Assembly (NCBI RefSeq): GCF_014648495.1
Contig: NZ_BMRF01000015.1
Location: forward strand, 1-64,000
Length of the DNA stretch: 64,000 nt
Direction of reading: 5' to 3'
Source: Actinomadura cremea
Lineage (GTDB): Bacteria; Actinomycetota; Actinomycetes; Streptosporangiales; Streptosporangiaceae
This document shows, in pieces, positions 8,328-16,376 of the stretch. The notes beneath the pieces are model-generated. The model had not been told where the DNA came from. It saw only the letters and a program-made list of their open reading frames with translations, and ran no database searches. The stretch's first letter is position 1, and each line of letters opens with the position of its first letter. A program made the position numbers and the translations under genes.

Positions 8328-8684
8328 GTGCCGACGTATCAGTACGTTTGCACCGAGTGCGGCGAGCCTCTCGAGGTCGTGCAGAAGTTCAGCGACGACG
8401 CGCTGACCGACTGCCCGGCGTGCGAGGGCAAGCTGCGCAAGGTCTTCTCCGCGGCGGGGATCATCTTCAAGGGGTCGGGCTTCTACCGCACCGACAGCCG
8501 CGGCTCGGGCAAGTCGACCGTGAGCTCCTCGTCCGGCGGCTCGTCGAACGGCTCTTCCGACTCGTCGTCCTCCTCGGGCGACAGCTCCGCGAAGTCCGAC
8601 TCGTCGACTTCGTCCTCGTCTTCATCCTCGTCCTCGTCGGGCGGCGACTCCGGTTCGTCGTCCTCCAAGGAGAAGGTCGCTTAG
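8328..8684 (+). CDS. FmdB-family zinc-ribbon protein with Ser-rich tail
   Basis: 118 residues. The N-terminal FmdB/CxxC_CXXC_SSSS domain starts PTYQYVCTECG and has two CxxC pairs (Cys8/11 and Cys29/32), then a conserved FKGSGFYRTD block. From about residue 60 the protein is nearly all Ser, Gly and Asp, a low-complexity tail common in actinobacterial members. FmdB proteins are called putative regulators, but no molecular role is firmly known. The start is GTG 8328 because AGGAGG lies 6 bases upstream; an upstream in-frame start lacks one. A long hairpin follows the stop. Confidence 0.9.
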   Translation: MPTYQYVCTECGEPLEVVQKFSDDALTDCPACEGKLRKVFSAAGIIFKGSGFYRTDSRGSGKSTVSSSSGGSSNGSSDSSSSSGDSSAKSDSSTSSSSSSSSSSGGDSGSSSSKEKVA

Positions 8685-8694
8685 CTTCCGCACC

Positions 8695-8732
8695 GGGTGA
8701 GGGCGACGGCCGTACGGCCGTCGCCCTCACCC
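8695..8732 (+). terminator. 17-bp perfect hairpin after fmdB-like gene
   Basis: Bases 8695-8711 are perfectly complementary to 8716-8732 with a GTAC loop, starting 11 bases after the stop codon. There is no T-tract. A strong intrinsic-type stem of this kind is the usual actinomycete terminator. Confidence 0.8.
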
Positions 8733-9242
8733 GCGTTGCATTCTGACGAATACGTCCGGTACATCCATGGGCTCGCTCGCGGCCTCTGAGGTTCCTCTCA
8801 ACGCCTCGGCCTGAGGCCCCCGCTCTCATCCCGGACCGTGCCGCGCCAGGCCGCGTCGTGCAGATGGACGGGCGCCGCGCCACCTCGGCAGGCGACCCGA
8901 TCCTCCACCTCGGCGCCCGGATGCCCCTGCGCCTTCCCCGGCGCCCTCTGGACGGTCGTCCGGCTGACCTGCGCCGACGCCCCACCCCGGCCCTCGACCA
9001 CGGCGGGGTCCGGCCCCCTTCTGCATCTCAAGGCCCTGATATGCCCTGATGTGTACTCCTCGGGGGTGAAGGCAGGGCGGCACCCTGCATCGCAGGACGT
9101 ACTGCGAATCGCTTCCCTCGACCGACGCGTGGCGGCGACTCCCCGGCGATCATTGGTCTGAACGAAGAGGACATACCGACGGCCGGGGGGCCGGCGCGCA
9201 TCGCGGGCAGGCGGCGTCCCCGCCCCGAAGTCGAGATAGTAC
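8733..9242. other. Gap between fmdB-like gene and MMPL gene, no clear gene
   Basis: About 500 bases upstream of the MMPL promoter. Reading frames exist on both strands: minus 8798-9289 (163 codons) and plus 8838-9161 (107 codons). Neither has a recognisable domain, a good ribosome binding site or a family-like composition. It could be the decayed remains of a regulator of the exporter, a frequent partner of MMPL genes, but I cannot show this. Confidence 0.4.
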
Positions 9243-9271
9243 TTGACATCTCTCGACAGCAGAGAGACATT
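9243..9271 (+). promoter_or_regulatory. Consensus-like promoter with internal dyad, upstream of MMPL gene
   Basis: TTGACA at 9243-9248 is followed after 17 bases by GACATT at 9266-9271. Between and over them lies the inverted repeat TCTCTC (9249-9254) / GAGAGA (9262-9267) with a 7-base spacer, placed where a repressor would block polymerase. A second TTGACT occurs at 9293-9298, closer to the gene. Function is inferred. Confidence 0.5.
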
Positions 9272-9330
9272 TGGCCAAGCACGCGACATATCTTGACTTC
9301 ACCCCGCTTGAGCAGTAGCGGAGAGGAACC

Positions 9331-11451
9331 ATGAGCGAACGCAGTCCGGCACCACCGGGCGTCCGACCCAATCGCCTGGCCGGGTGGATCGCCGGCCGGC
9401 GGACGAAGTGGGCCGTGCTGGCCCTGTGGATCGTCCTGCTGGCCGCGCTCGGCCCGCTCGCCGGGAAGCTCGGCGAGGTGGAGGAGAACGAGGCGTCGTC
9501 CTGGTTGCCCGGCGGCGCCGAGTCGACGCAGGTCGTAGAGCTGCAAGAGCGGTTCCGGACCGAAGAGGCGATGCTCGCCGTCGTGGTCTACGAACGGCCG
9601 TCCGGCATCACCGAGGCGGACCGCACGGCGGTCACCGAGGACATCGCGGCCTTCAAGGGACTTCCCGGGGCGGAAGCCGTCCAGGGCCCGATCCCGTCCG
9701 AGGACGGCAGGGCGCTGCAGGTGCTCGTCCCGCTCACCGGCGAGGAGACCCTCGTCGACGCCGTGGACGAGGCCCGCGACCTCGCCCAGCACGCGCCGCC
9801 CGGCCTCGATGCGCACGTCACCGGCCCCGCAGGCGCGGGCGCCGACCAGTTCAAGGTCTTCGAGAGTCTCGACGGGTTCCTGCTGATGGCCGCGGGCGGC
9901 GTCGTCATCGTGCTGCTGCTGCTCATCTACCGCAGCCCGATCCTGTGGTTCGTCCCCGTCGTGAGCGCGCTGTTCGCCCTCGGGCTCGCCCAGTCGCTCA
10001 TTTACCTCCTGGCCAAGTACGCGGACCTGACGGTCAACGGGCAGAGCGCGGGCATCCTGACCGTCCTGGTCTTCGGTGTCGCCACCGACTACGCCCTCCT
10101 TCTCGTTGCCCGGTACAGAGAAGAACTGCACCGGCACGAGGACCGCCACGAGGCGATGGCCTTCGCGCTGCGCCGCGCCGCCCCGGCCCTCATCGCGTCC
10201 GCCGCGACCGTCGCCGCCGGGCTGCTGTGCCTGCTGCTCGCCGCGATGAACTCGACCGCCGGCATGGGCCCGGTCGCCGCCGCCGGGGTCCTGACCGCGC
10301 TCGCCGCCATGCTGACGCTCCTTCCGGCGCTGCTGGTCGTCTGCGGGCGCTGGCTGTTCTGGCCGCTGATCCCCCGCTACGACGCCAAGTACCTGAAGCC
10401 CGAGGCGTACGAGGCCGAGCACGGCGTCTGGAGCCGGGTCGCCGCACTCGTCGGCCGACGCCCGCGCGCGCTCTGGACCGTCACCACGGTCGCTCTGGTC
10501 GGCCTCACGCTCGGCTTGCTCTCCCTCAACGCCACCGGACTGTCCAACGAAGGGATGTTCAAGGAGCGCACCGACTCCATCGCAGGCCAGGACGTCCTGA
10601 CCGAGCACTTCGCCGGCGGATCGGGCTCCCCGGCCGTCGTCATCGCCCCGGCGTCGGCCTCGGACGAGGTCGCGGCGGCGGTACGCGGCACCGAGGGCGT
10701 CGCACGGGTCGGCCCGCCGCAGACCGCGGACGGCCTGGTCCAGTACGAGGCGACGCTGCGGGCACCCGCCGACAGCGAGGCTGCGCAGCAGACAGTCGAA
10801 CGACTCCGGGGCTCGGTGCCCGAGGAGGCGAAGGTCGGCGGGACCACGGCCATCAGCGTGGACACCAACGAGGCGTCGTCCCGCGACAACCTCGTCATCA
10901 TCCCGATCGTCCTGGTCGTCGTGTTCCTCATCCTGGTGCTGCTGCTGCGCGCACTCGTGGCGCCGCTGCTGATGATGGCGAGCGTCATCCTCTCGTTCCT
11001 GGCGTCCCTGGGTGCCTCCGCGCTCTTCTTCGAGCACGTCTTCGGCTTCGAGGGGACCGACGCGTCGTTCCCCCTGCTGGCGTTCATCTTCCTGGTGGCG
11101 CTGGGCGTGGACTACAACATCTTCCTCATGCACCGCGTCAGAGAGGAGTCGGAGTCGCTCGGGACCCGGCGCGGCATCCTGCGCGGGCTGACCGTCACCG
11201 GCGGCGTCATCACCTCGGCCGGCCTCGTCCTCGCCGCCACGTTCGCCGCGCTGGTGACACTGCCGCTGGTGTTCATGGTCGAGCTGGGGTTCGCGGTCGC
11301 GCTCGGCGTCCTCCTGGACACGCTGATCGTCCGCTCCCTCCTCCTGCCCGCCCTCGCGCACGACATCGGCCCGCGCATCTGGGCGCCGAGCCGGCTCTCG
11401 CGCGAGGAACCGGCCGACGAAACGCCTAGAGTGCACCAGCTCGTCCGCTGA
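9331..11451 (+). CDS. MMPL-family (RND-type) exporter
   Basis: 706 residues. Two halves each have a periplasm-facing domain and a bundle of membrane helices: TM1 about 28-46, the first bundle about 185-355, TM7 about 385-405, the second bundle about 525-680. The repeated signature appears twice, as FGVATDYALLLVARYREE and LGVDYNIFLMHRVREE, each with the proton-relay Asp-Tyr pair of MMPL transporters. The family exports lipids, siderophores or drugs using the proton gradient; the substrate here is unknown. ATG with GGAGAGGA 6-13 bases upstream. A dyad-bearing promoter upstream suggests induction by a repressor not encoded in the window. Confidence 0.92.
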   Translation: MSERSPAPPGVRPNRLAGWIAGRRTKWAVLALWIVLLAALGPLAGKLGEVEENEASSWLPGGAESTQVVELQERFRTEEAMLAVVVYERPSGITEADRTAVTEDIAAFKGLPGAEAVQGPIPSEDGRALQVLVPLTGEETLVDAVDEARDLAQHAPPGLDAHVTGPAGAGADQFKVFESLDGFLLMAAGGVVIVLLLLIYRSPILWFVPVVSALFALGLAQSLIYLLAKYADLTVNGQSAGILTVLVFGVATDYALLLVARYREELHRHEDRHEAMAFALRRAAPALIASAATVAAGLLCLLLAAMNSTAGMGPVAAAGVLTALAAMLTLLPALLVVCGRWLFWPLIPRYDAKYLKPEAYEAEHGVWSRVAALVGRRPRALWTVTTVALVGLTLGLLSLNATGLSNEGMFKERTDSIAGQDVLTEHFAGGSGSPAVVIAPASASDEVAAAVRGTEGVARVGPPQTADGLVQYEATLRAPADSEAAQQTVERLRGSVPEEAKVGGTTAISVDTNEASSRDNLVIIPIVLVVVFLILVLLLRALVAPLLMMASVILSFLASLGASALFFEHVFGFEGTDASFPLLAFIFLVALGVDYNIFLMHRVREESESLGTRRGILRGLTVTGGVITSAGLVLAATFAALVTLPLVFMVELGFAVALGVLLDTLIVRSLLLPALAHDIGPRIWAPSRLSREEPADETPRVHQLVR

Positions 11452-11455
11452 TGAC

Positions 11456-11492
11456 CCGGGCGGGGCCCGTCACCGGAACGGTCCCCGCCCGG
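11456..11492 (+). terminator. Hairpin after MMPL gene
   Basis: CCGGGCGGGG (11456-11465) pairs with CCCCGCCCGG (11483-11492). An inner CCGT (11467-11470) pairs with ACGG (11478-11481), with one mismatch between the helices. It begins four bases after the stop codon. Confidence 0.75.
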
Positions 11493-11554
11493 AAGTTATC
11501 CACAGTTCTCGATGGCCCGGCGCCTCTCCTCCCCCGCTGGCTAGTGTCGGCCAC

Positions 11555-12361
11555 ATGTTGAACACACCTTCCCTCGGAGTCATCGGCGGTTCCGGTTTCT
11601 ACTCCTTCCTCGACGACATCGAAGAAGTGCACGTCGACACGCCTTACGGACCGCCCAGCGACCCCATCGCCATCGGCGAACTCGCCGGACGGCGCGTCGC
11701 GTTCGTCCCCCGGCACGGCCGCGACCACCGGTTCCCCCCGCACAAGATCCCCTACCGCGCCAACCTCTGGGCCCTGCGCTCCCTCGGGGTCCGGCAGGTG
11801 CTCGCGCCGAGCGCCGTCGGATCGCTGACCCCCGATCTCGGCCCCGGCGCCCTCGCGATCCCCGACCAGCTGATCGACCGCACGTCCGGGCGTCCGCAGA
11901 CCTACTACGACGGGGGCGCCGCCGTCCACGTCTCGTTCTCCGACCCGTACTGCCCGGCCGGACGGCGCACCGCCCTGCGGGCCGCCCGCTCCACCGGCTG
12001 GGAGCCGGCCGACCAGGGCACCCTCGTCGTCATCGAGGGCCCGCGCTTCTCCACCCGCGCCGAGTCCCGCTGGTTCGCCTCCCAGGGCTGGACGCTGATC
12101 GGCATGACCGGGCACCCCGAAGCCGCCCTCGCCCGCGAACTTGCCCTCTGCTACACCCCGCTGTGCCTCGTCACCGACCTCGACGCCGGCATCGAAGAAG
12201 GCGAGGGCGTCACGATGGACGAGGTCCTGCGGGTCTTCGGCGAGAACATCGGCCGCCTCCGCTCCCTCGTCGCCGAGATCGTCACCGCCCTCCCCACCGA
12301 ACGCGACTGCCCCTGCCCTGACGTCCTGGACGGCATGGAACTCCCGCTGGAACTACCGTGA
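11555..12361 (+). CDS. mtnP: S-methyl-5'-thioadenosine phosphorylase
   Basis: 268 residues. A member of the trimeric purine nucleoside phosphorylase family that cleaves methylthioadenosine (or a related nucleoside) with phosphate. Motifs are GVIGGSGFYSF at the N-terminus (phosphate loop), PRHGRDHRFPPHKIPYRANLWAL (about 49-71) and VIEGPRFSTRAESRWF (about 154-169), then IGMTGHPEAALARELALCY (about 175-193). The PPHKIPYRAN form is typical of MTA phosphorylase, but inosine/guanosine specificity cannot be excluded. There is little ribosome binding signal before the ATG, and TAGTGT lies only 7 bases upstream, so the mRNA may be leaderless. It overlaps the next gene as GTGA. Confidence 0.88.
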   Translation: MLNTPSLGVIGGSGFYSFLDDIEEVHVDTPYGPPSDPIAIGELAGRRVAFVPRHGRDHRFPPHKIPYRANLWALRSLGVRQVLAPSAVGSLTPDLGPGALAIPDQLIDRTSGRPQTYYDGGAAVHVSFSDPYCPAGRRTALRAARSTGWEPADQGTLVVIEGPRFSTRAESRWFASQGWTLIGMTGHPEAALARELALCYTPLCLVTDLDAGIEEGEGVTMDEVLRVFGENIGRLRSLVAEIVTALPTERDCPCPDVLDGMELPLELP

Positions 12362-13296
12362 CCCGATTGACCCGCCTGCGTCGGCCGCTGGCGACCCTGT
12401 TCGCCGCGGCCGCCGCCTGGCTCGTCCTGCTCACCCTGCGGCCCGGCCCGCCCCCGGCCGTCCGCGTCCTCGCCGCCGCCCGCGATCTTCCCGCCGGAGC
12501 GACTCTGGCACCGTCCGACGTCCGTCCCGTCTCCCTGCCGCCCGAGGCCGTCCCGTCCGGCGCCCTCCGCGCCGACGCGGCCGGCCGCGTCCTCGCCGGG
12601 CCGATGCGCCGCGGCGAACCGCTCACCGACGTCCGCGTCATCGGCGACCGGCTCCTGCGCGGCTACGGCCCCGGCAGGGTCGCCACCCCGATCCGCATCG
12701 CCGACGCCGGCACCGTCCGCCTGGTCCGTCCGGGCGACCGCATCGACGTCCTGGCGGCCCCGCCCGCCACGTCCCACGGAGAAGCACCCATGACGACACC
12801 CCTCACCGACACCCGCCCGAGCCGGATCCGAAGCGAGCACGAGCCCCTGCAAAGGGCGAACGGCGACCGCGGAGCGGCTCGGTCGTCCCCGTCCTCGCCG
12901 GGGACGAGTGGGGCCTTACCGCGGCGTCGAACGAACGGCGCCCATGACCCGCCCGTCCTCGAACCGGTGTCCCACCCACGACCGGCGGACCTCGCCGGCC
13001 CCGAACCCGGCGAACGCCTCGCGACTCCGCCGCCCCGATCGGCATCCGTCCATGCGCGCCCTTCCGCCACCTGGGCGACCGCAACCGTAGGCAGAGGTGC
13101 AGCCGCACGCACAGGCAGAACCCCGTGGGACGGCGCACGCGTGGTGGTGTCCTCGGTTCCGGTCATCGCCGTCCCGTCTCCGGAGGAGGAGCGAACACGG
13201 GACGGCGCCCTGCTCGTCCTCGCGACGAGCAGGACCCAGGCCCTGGCCCTCGCCGGATCGCGAACGGACCTCTCGGTGACGATCACCGCTCCCTGA
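12358..13296 (+). CDS. SAF-domain (RcpC/CpaB-like) protein with long insertion
   Basis: 312 residues. One membrane helix (about 11-28) leads to a SAF domain: VRVLAAARDLPAGATLAPSDV (about 35-55) through VATPIRIADAGTVRLVRPGDRIDVLAA (about 108-134). SAF/CpaB proteins act in pilus assembly or bind sugars or ligands outside the membrane. The C-terminal strand block resumes at GARVVVSSVPVIAVPSPEEE (about 259-278) and ends the domain. Between them, about residues 139-257, is a Pro/Arg/Ser-rich stretch that family members do not need. It uses many rare codons, including TTA at 12916-12918. The gene is coupled to mtnP by a GTGA overlap. The frame stays open, so the product may be made, but the insertion looks like captured non-coding DNA. 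Confidence 0.7.
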   Translation: MTRLTRLRRPLATLFAAAAAWLVLLTLRPGPPPAVRVLAAARDLPAGATLAPSDVRPVSLPPEAVPSGALRADAAGRVLAGPMRRGEPLTDVRVIGDRLLRGYGPGRVATPIRIADAGTVRLVRPGDRIDVLAAPPATSHGEAPMTTPLTDTRPSRIRSEHEPLQRANGDRGAARSSPSSPGTSGALPRRRTNGAHDPPVLEPVSHPRPADLAGPEPGERLATPPPRSASVHARPSATWATATVGRGAAARTGRTPWDGARVVVSSVPVIAVPSPEEERTRDGALLVLATSRTQALALAGSRTDLSVTITAP

Positions 13297-13509
13297 CCCG
13301 ACCGTCCTCAGAACGCGTCACCTGCCCCGCAAGGAACCAGGTGGAGACAGGCAGGAGCCAACGAGTGCGCGCGACCGCCACCACCCCGACTTGGCGAAAC
13401 TCTTCCCGGAACAATACGATCCGTGACCGTTCCGGTGCGTGCCGTCCGGATCATCTGCGGACCAAAAGGGGTCCCGGGCGGGCGCGTCCCCCAACGATTG
13501 GAGCGTTCA

Positions 13510-13920
13510 ATGGGTGGTTTCAAGAAGTTCCTGCTGCGCGGCAACCTGGTCGACCTGGCGGTCGCGTTCGTGGTCGGCGCCGCGTTCGCGAGCCTCGTGA
13601 AGGACTTCGCCAACTCGTTCATCACTCCGCTGATCGCGCTGATCGGGGGAGAGCCCGACTACACGGGGCTCTCGCTGACCATCAACGGCACGAGGTTCCC
13701 GTACGGGATCTTCCTCACCTCGGCGATCGCGTTCCTGATCACCGCGGTGATCGTCTACTCCTTCGTCGTCCTGCCGATGTCGAAGCTCATCGAGCGCATG
13801 GACCGCAACAAGGAGATCACCGAGCGGGACTGCCCCGAGTGCCTGGCGACGATCCCGATCAAGGCCCGCCGCTGCCAGTTCTGCACCTCGGAGATCACGC
13901 CGGTCCAGGCGCCCGCCTGA
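13510..13920 (+). CDS. mscL: Large-conductance mechanosensitive channel MscL
   Basis: 136 residues, family length. MscL opens under membrane tension to release solutes during osmotic downshock. The N-terminus MGGFKKFLLRGNLVDLAVAFVVGAAF carries the amphipathic helix and TM1; TM2 is about residues 66-88. The cytosolic tail holds two CxxC pairs (Cys108/111 and Cys122/125), a zinc-ribbon-like knot seen in many actinobacterial MscL proteins but absent from E. coli. The start ATG has GGAG 8 bases upstream. The gene converges on the M15 peptidase gene. Confidence 0.95.
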   Translation: MGGFKKFLLRGNLVDLAVAFVVGAAFASLVKDFANSFITPLIALIGGEPDYTGLSLTINGTRFPYGIFLTSAIAFLITAVIVYSFVVLPMSKLIERMDRNKEITERDCPECLATIPIKARRCQFCTSEITPVQAPA

Positions 13921-13955
13921 GGTCAGTGGGCGCTGCTGAGGTCAGTGGGCGCTGT
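13918..13955. repeat. 19-bp tandem duplication covering both stop codons
   Basis: Positions 13918-13936 and 13937-13955 are identical except for the last base. The first copy contains the mscL stop codon; the second contains the stop codon of the convergent M15 peptidase (13942-13944). The duplication therefore separates two genes whose ends would otherwise overlap. Confidence 0.85.
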
Positions 13956-14976
13956 CGGTCCCGTACTCCCAGTGCCACGGTTCGAACGGATTGCTGTAGG
14001 CCCACGCCGGGTGGAACCAGCCGTACTCCTCGGCGTTGGCCTCCAGCCAGTTGAACTGGGCGGAACCCGCGTTCTGGACGCCGCCGCACAGGTCGAGGGC
14101 CTGGCCCTTGCCGTGGTTGCTCGTCCCCGGGACGGCCGCGAAGCCGGGGCGGCTCGCGTAGACGCTGTGCTGTTCCGACAGGCTGCGGTACGCGTCCGTC
14201 ACGCACATCTCCCGGCCGAACTGCTCCTTGTACGCGGCGTTCAGCTTGTAGAAGCCCAGCGCGGCGTCGGCACGGAGCTCGTGGCCCGCCTGCGGGAGGT
14301 CGCACAGGTACTTGGACGGAATCAGCCCGTTCGGGAACCCCTTCGCCTCGGCCACCAGGCCCTCGTCGCACTTGAGCTGCACCTGTTGGGACCGGGGAAG
14401 ATCGCCGAGGAGCGCGTTGAGCTTCTCGGTGAGGTCCGCCGAGCGCTTCTTGAGCGAGGCGACGTCCTGCTCGACGCGCGCCTGCTCGACCGCGTTGCCC
14501 GACTGGAGTTCCTGCTCGGTCGACACGAGTTCCTTGTGGCGGCGCTGGAGGCCGTCGGCACGTTCCACGAGCGACTGCTGCGTCTGGGCGAGCATCGTCA
14601 CGTCCGCGGTCGACCGGAGCACCTGCACCGGGTCCCCGCCACCGAGGACAGCGATGGAACCGGTGGCATCCGGATGCTGGTACGACGTGTTCGCCAGCCG
14701 GGCCACCGGCTCGCGAATCCGGTTGAGCTCGGCCTCGGCCGCGGCGAGGTCCTTCAGCGTGGTGCGCAGCTTCTCCTGCGACGCCTCGAGAGACTGCCGC
14801 CGGTCCTTCATCTCGTCCGTGGCCTTCTCCAGCTCCTCGCGAGCCTTCGTGGCCTCACTGCGGAGCTTCTCGTAGGCATCGGCCGGACCGTCGGCCGCTC
14901 TGGCGTCGCCGTGCGCGGAGAATATCGCCATCACCAGGAAGACCGCGGTCAGCGCAGCCGACCGGGGGTTCGGCAC
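13942..14976 (-). CDS. Secreted M15-family peptidase (D-Ala-D-Ala carboxypeptidase type) with coiled coil
   Basis: 344 residues. An N-terminal signal or anchor helix (about 6-24, ending near ARA) is followed by a long coiled coil (about 30-185, heptads rich in Glu, Leu and Arg). The C-terminal VanY/M15B domain (about 215-340) has the zinc and catalytic residues in SNHGKGQALDL and PWHWEYG. It likely trims peptidoglycan outside the membrane; the coiled coil resembles activators of wall hydrolases (inference). The start is GTG 14976, since AGGAGG lies 11 bases upstream; a longer reading from 15054 lacks a site and would bury the signal peptide. Confidence 0.87.
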   Translation of the reverse strand: MPNPRSAALTAVFLVMAIFSAHGDARAADGPADAYEKLRSEATKAREELEKATDEMKDRRQSLEASQEKLRTTLKDLAAAEAELNRIREPVARLANTSYQHPDATGSIAVLGGGDPVQVLRSTADVTMLAQTQQSLVERADGLQRRHKELVSTEQELQSGNAVEQARVEQDVASLKKRSADLTEKLNALLGDLPRSQQVQLKCDEGLVAEAKGFPNGLIPSKYLCDLPQAGHELRADAALGFYKLNAAYKEQFGREMCVTDAYRSLSEQHSVYASRPGFAAVPGTSNHGKGQALDLCGGVQNAGSAQFNWLEANAEEYGWFHPAWAYSNPFEPWHWEYGTDSAH

Positions 14977-15066
14977 GGTGGTTTTCCTCCTGATGCCCGA
15001 ATACGGATCAGCGGCCAGAACGCTACCAGAACCCGGACGTGCACCCAGCGTCATCGGCGAGAACGT

Positions 15067-15504
15067 TCAGCGGTCGCCGTGCCCGCGCCAGCGGCACCAC
15101 CGCTCGAGGAACGGCACGTCCTCCCACCTGCAGTCGCGCCGTTCCCGCGTCCGCGGGGTCTCCCGCGGCGCCGGCTGCTTGCGCGGCGTCGCCGCGGGCG
15201 CGGGCGGCGGAGTGGGGGGAGGCGGCGGCGTGAGCGTCTCCGGCTGCGGCCCGGCCTCCGGCGCGACGTACTCGCCGTACGTCGGCTCCGCGGCCGGCGT
15301 CATCTGCTGCACGGGAGTCACGGCGCGGGACGAACCGCCCGGTTCGTCCCCGAGGGTGAACGCGACCGCCACGAGCAGCGGCACCGCCACCAGGGCGCCG
15401 ATGATCGCCGTCCGTCTCCGCCGGGGCCCGCGCTCTCCGCTCTCGCCCGCCTCCGGCTGCCCCTGATGCCGACCCGTCACGGCACCGAAGCGTACCGAGC
15501 CCAC
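15067..15504 (-). CDS. Small membrane protein with Pro-rich extracytoplasmic part
   Basis: 145 residues, function not recognised. A basic cytosolic N-terminus (about 1-31) precedes one membrane helix (about 33-51). A Pro/Ala/Thr-rich linker (about 60-115) follows, then a short tail with two cysteines (RRDCRWEDVPFLERWCRW) that could form a disulphide. The start is uncertain: GTG at 15480 is possible. It lies 90 bases upstream of the M15 peptidase gene on the same strand and may be its partner. Confidence 0.5.
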   Translation of the reverse strand: MGSVRFGAVTGRHQGQPEAGESGERGPRRRRTAIIGALVAVPLLVAVAFTLGDEPGGSSRAVTPVQQMTPAAEPTYGEYVAPEAGPQPETLTPPPPPTPPPAPAATPRKQPAPRETPRTRERRDCRWEDVPFLERWCRWRGHGDR

Positions 15505-15671
15505 ATCACCCGGTGTAGCTCAATCCCCACAGATTCACCGCATCGACTATCAACTCGCCCACAATGCCCAGAGGGGCGAGCGGGACGAACGGGATAAGAA
15601 CGCGCGTCACCGGCGCCCGTCCTCTACCCTGTAGGTGCCGTCCGCTACGCTCATGCGTCGAGCGACGACCG

Positions 15672-15744
15672 GCCTCCGTAGCTCAGGGGATAGAGCACCG
15701 CTCTCCTAAAGCGGGTGTCGCAGGTTCGAATCCTGCCGGGGGCG
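15672..15744 (+). tRNA. tRNA-Arg(CCT)
   Basis: Full cloverleaf: acceptor GCCTCCG/CGGGGGC with one G-T pair, D-arm GCTC...GAGC, anticodon arm CCGCT-CTCCTAA-AGCGG giving anticodon CCT (codon AGG), T-arm GCAGG-TTCGAAT-CCTGC. The discriminator is G and the CCA is not encoded. Confidence 0.95.
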
Positions 15745-15759
15745 CAACCACCAGCAAAA

Positions 15760-15804
15760 CGAACGGACCCCGACCAGTGGCGACACCGGTCAGGGGTCCG
15801 TTCG
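15760..15804 (+). terminator. Terminator after tRNA-Arg
   Basis: Twelve bases, 15760-15771, pair perfectly with 15793-15804; inner GACC/GGTC pairs extend the stem. It begins 15 bases past the tRNA and also faces the minus-strand gene ending at 15876, so it may work both ways. Confidence 0.85.
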
Positions 15805-15875
15805 CTTGTGCGGTCGTACGCGGCCGTGCGCGGGCCACTGCGGTCGGCCGGCCCCGACGCTTGCTGCTCGAGATC

Positions 15876-16271
15876 TCAGCCCGCAGGCGGCGGTGGGGGC
15901 GGTTGGTTCGGCGGCATCACCGGTTGTCCGTACTGGGCAGGGCCGTAGGGCGGCTGAGGTCCAAGGCCGTGGGGTGCCTGAGGTCCAAGGCCGTGGGGCG
16001 GCTGGGCCGCCGGGGCGTAGGGCGGCTGGGCCCCGGGGCCGTAAGGCGGCTGGGCCCCGGGCGGGCCAGGTGGGAAATACGGGCCCGCGCCATGCGGGCC
16101 GCCGGGAGGCATCGGGGGCCGCCAGGGCCGCTGCTTGCGGTTCGAGGACTTGCTCGCAAGCACTACGACCGTGACCAGCACTCCCGCCACGATCACGAAG
16201 GCCATGAGGCGGCCCATCAGTTCGAAGGGACTCTCCGCCTGGGCCAGGGCCGCCTGGGTCGCTGCATCCAC
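15876..16271 (-). CDS. Single-pass membrane protein with Pro/Gly/Tyr-rich repeat tail
   Basis: 131 residues, function not recognised. One membrane helix (about 21-40) precedes a basic stop-transfer segment (KSSNRKQR). The C-terminal 80 residues are low-complexity with imperfect repeats of the type QPPYGPGA and QPPHGLGP. The repeats show at DNA level near 15950-16050, so the length may vary between strains. Start GTG at 16271. No ribosome binding site is obvious and a promoter ends about 8 bases upstream, so translation may be leaderless. Confidence 0.6.
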   Translation of the reverse strand: MDAATQAALAQAESPFELMGRLMAFVIVAGVLVTVVVLASKSSNRKQRPWRPPMPPGGPHGAGPYFPPGPPGAQPPYGPGAQPPYAPAAQPPHGLGPQAPHGLGPQPPYGPAQYGQPVMPPNQPPPPPPAG

Positions 16272-16279
16272 CGACCCAG

Positions 16280-16306
16280 ACTTTAATAGACATTGATGTT
16301 TGTCAA
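16280..16306 (-). promoter_or_regulatory. Promoter of the Pro-rich membrane protein gene
   Basis: On the minus strand TTGACA (16306-16301) is followed after 15 bases by TAAAGT (16285-16280). The GTG start at 16271 lies only 8 bases beyond, which predicts a transcript with almost no leader. Confidence 0.5.
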
Positions 16307-16376
16307 AGAACTCCCGCGGCAGCGACGCCCGGCACCGTTCGGTAATGGACGCGATGGACGCGTGGCGAGCGACTGG

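Noticed and set aside
8483-8668. Acidic minus-strand frame opposite the Ser-rich FmdB tail
   Set aside because: Runs of TCG/TCC codons read on the other strand give Glu/Asp runs; an artefact of low complexity.
15949-16060. Functional DNA repeats
   Set aside because: The repeats are explained by the QPP(Y/H)G(P/L)G coding pattern of the small membrane protein.
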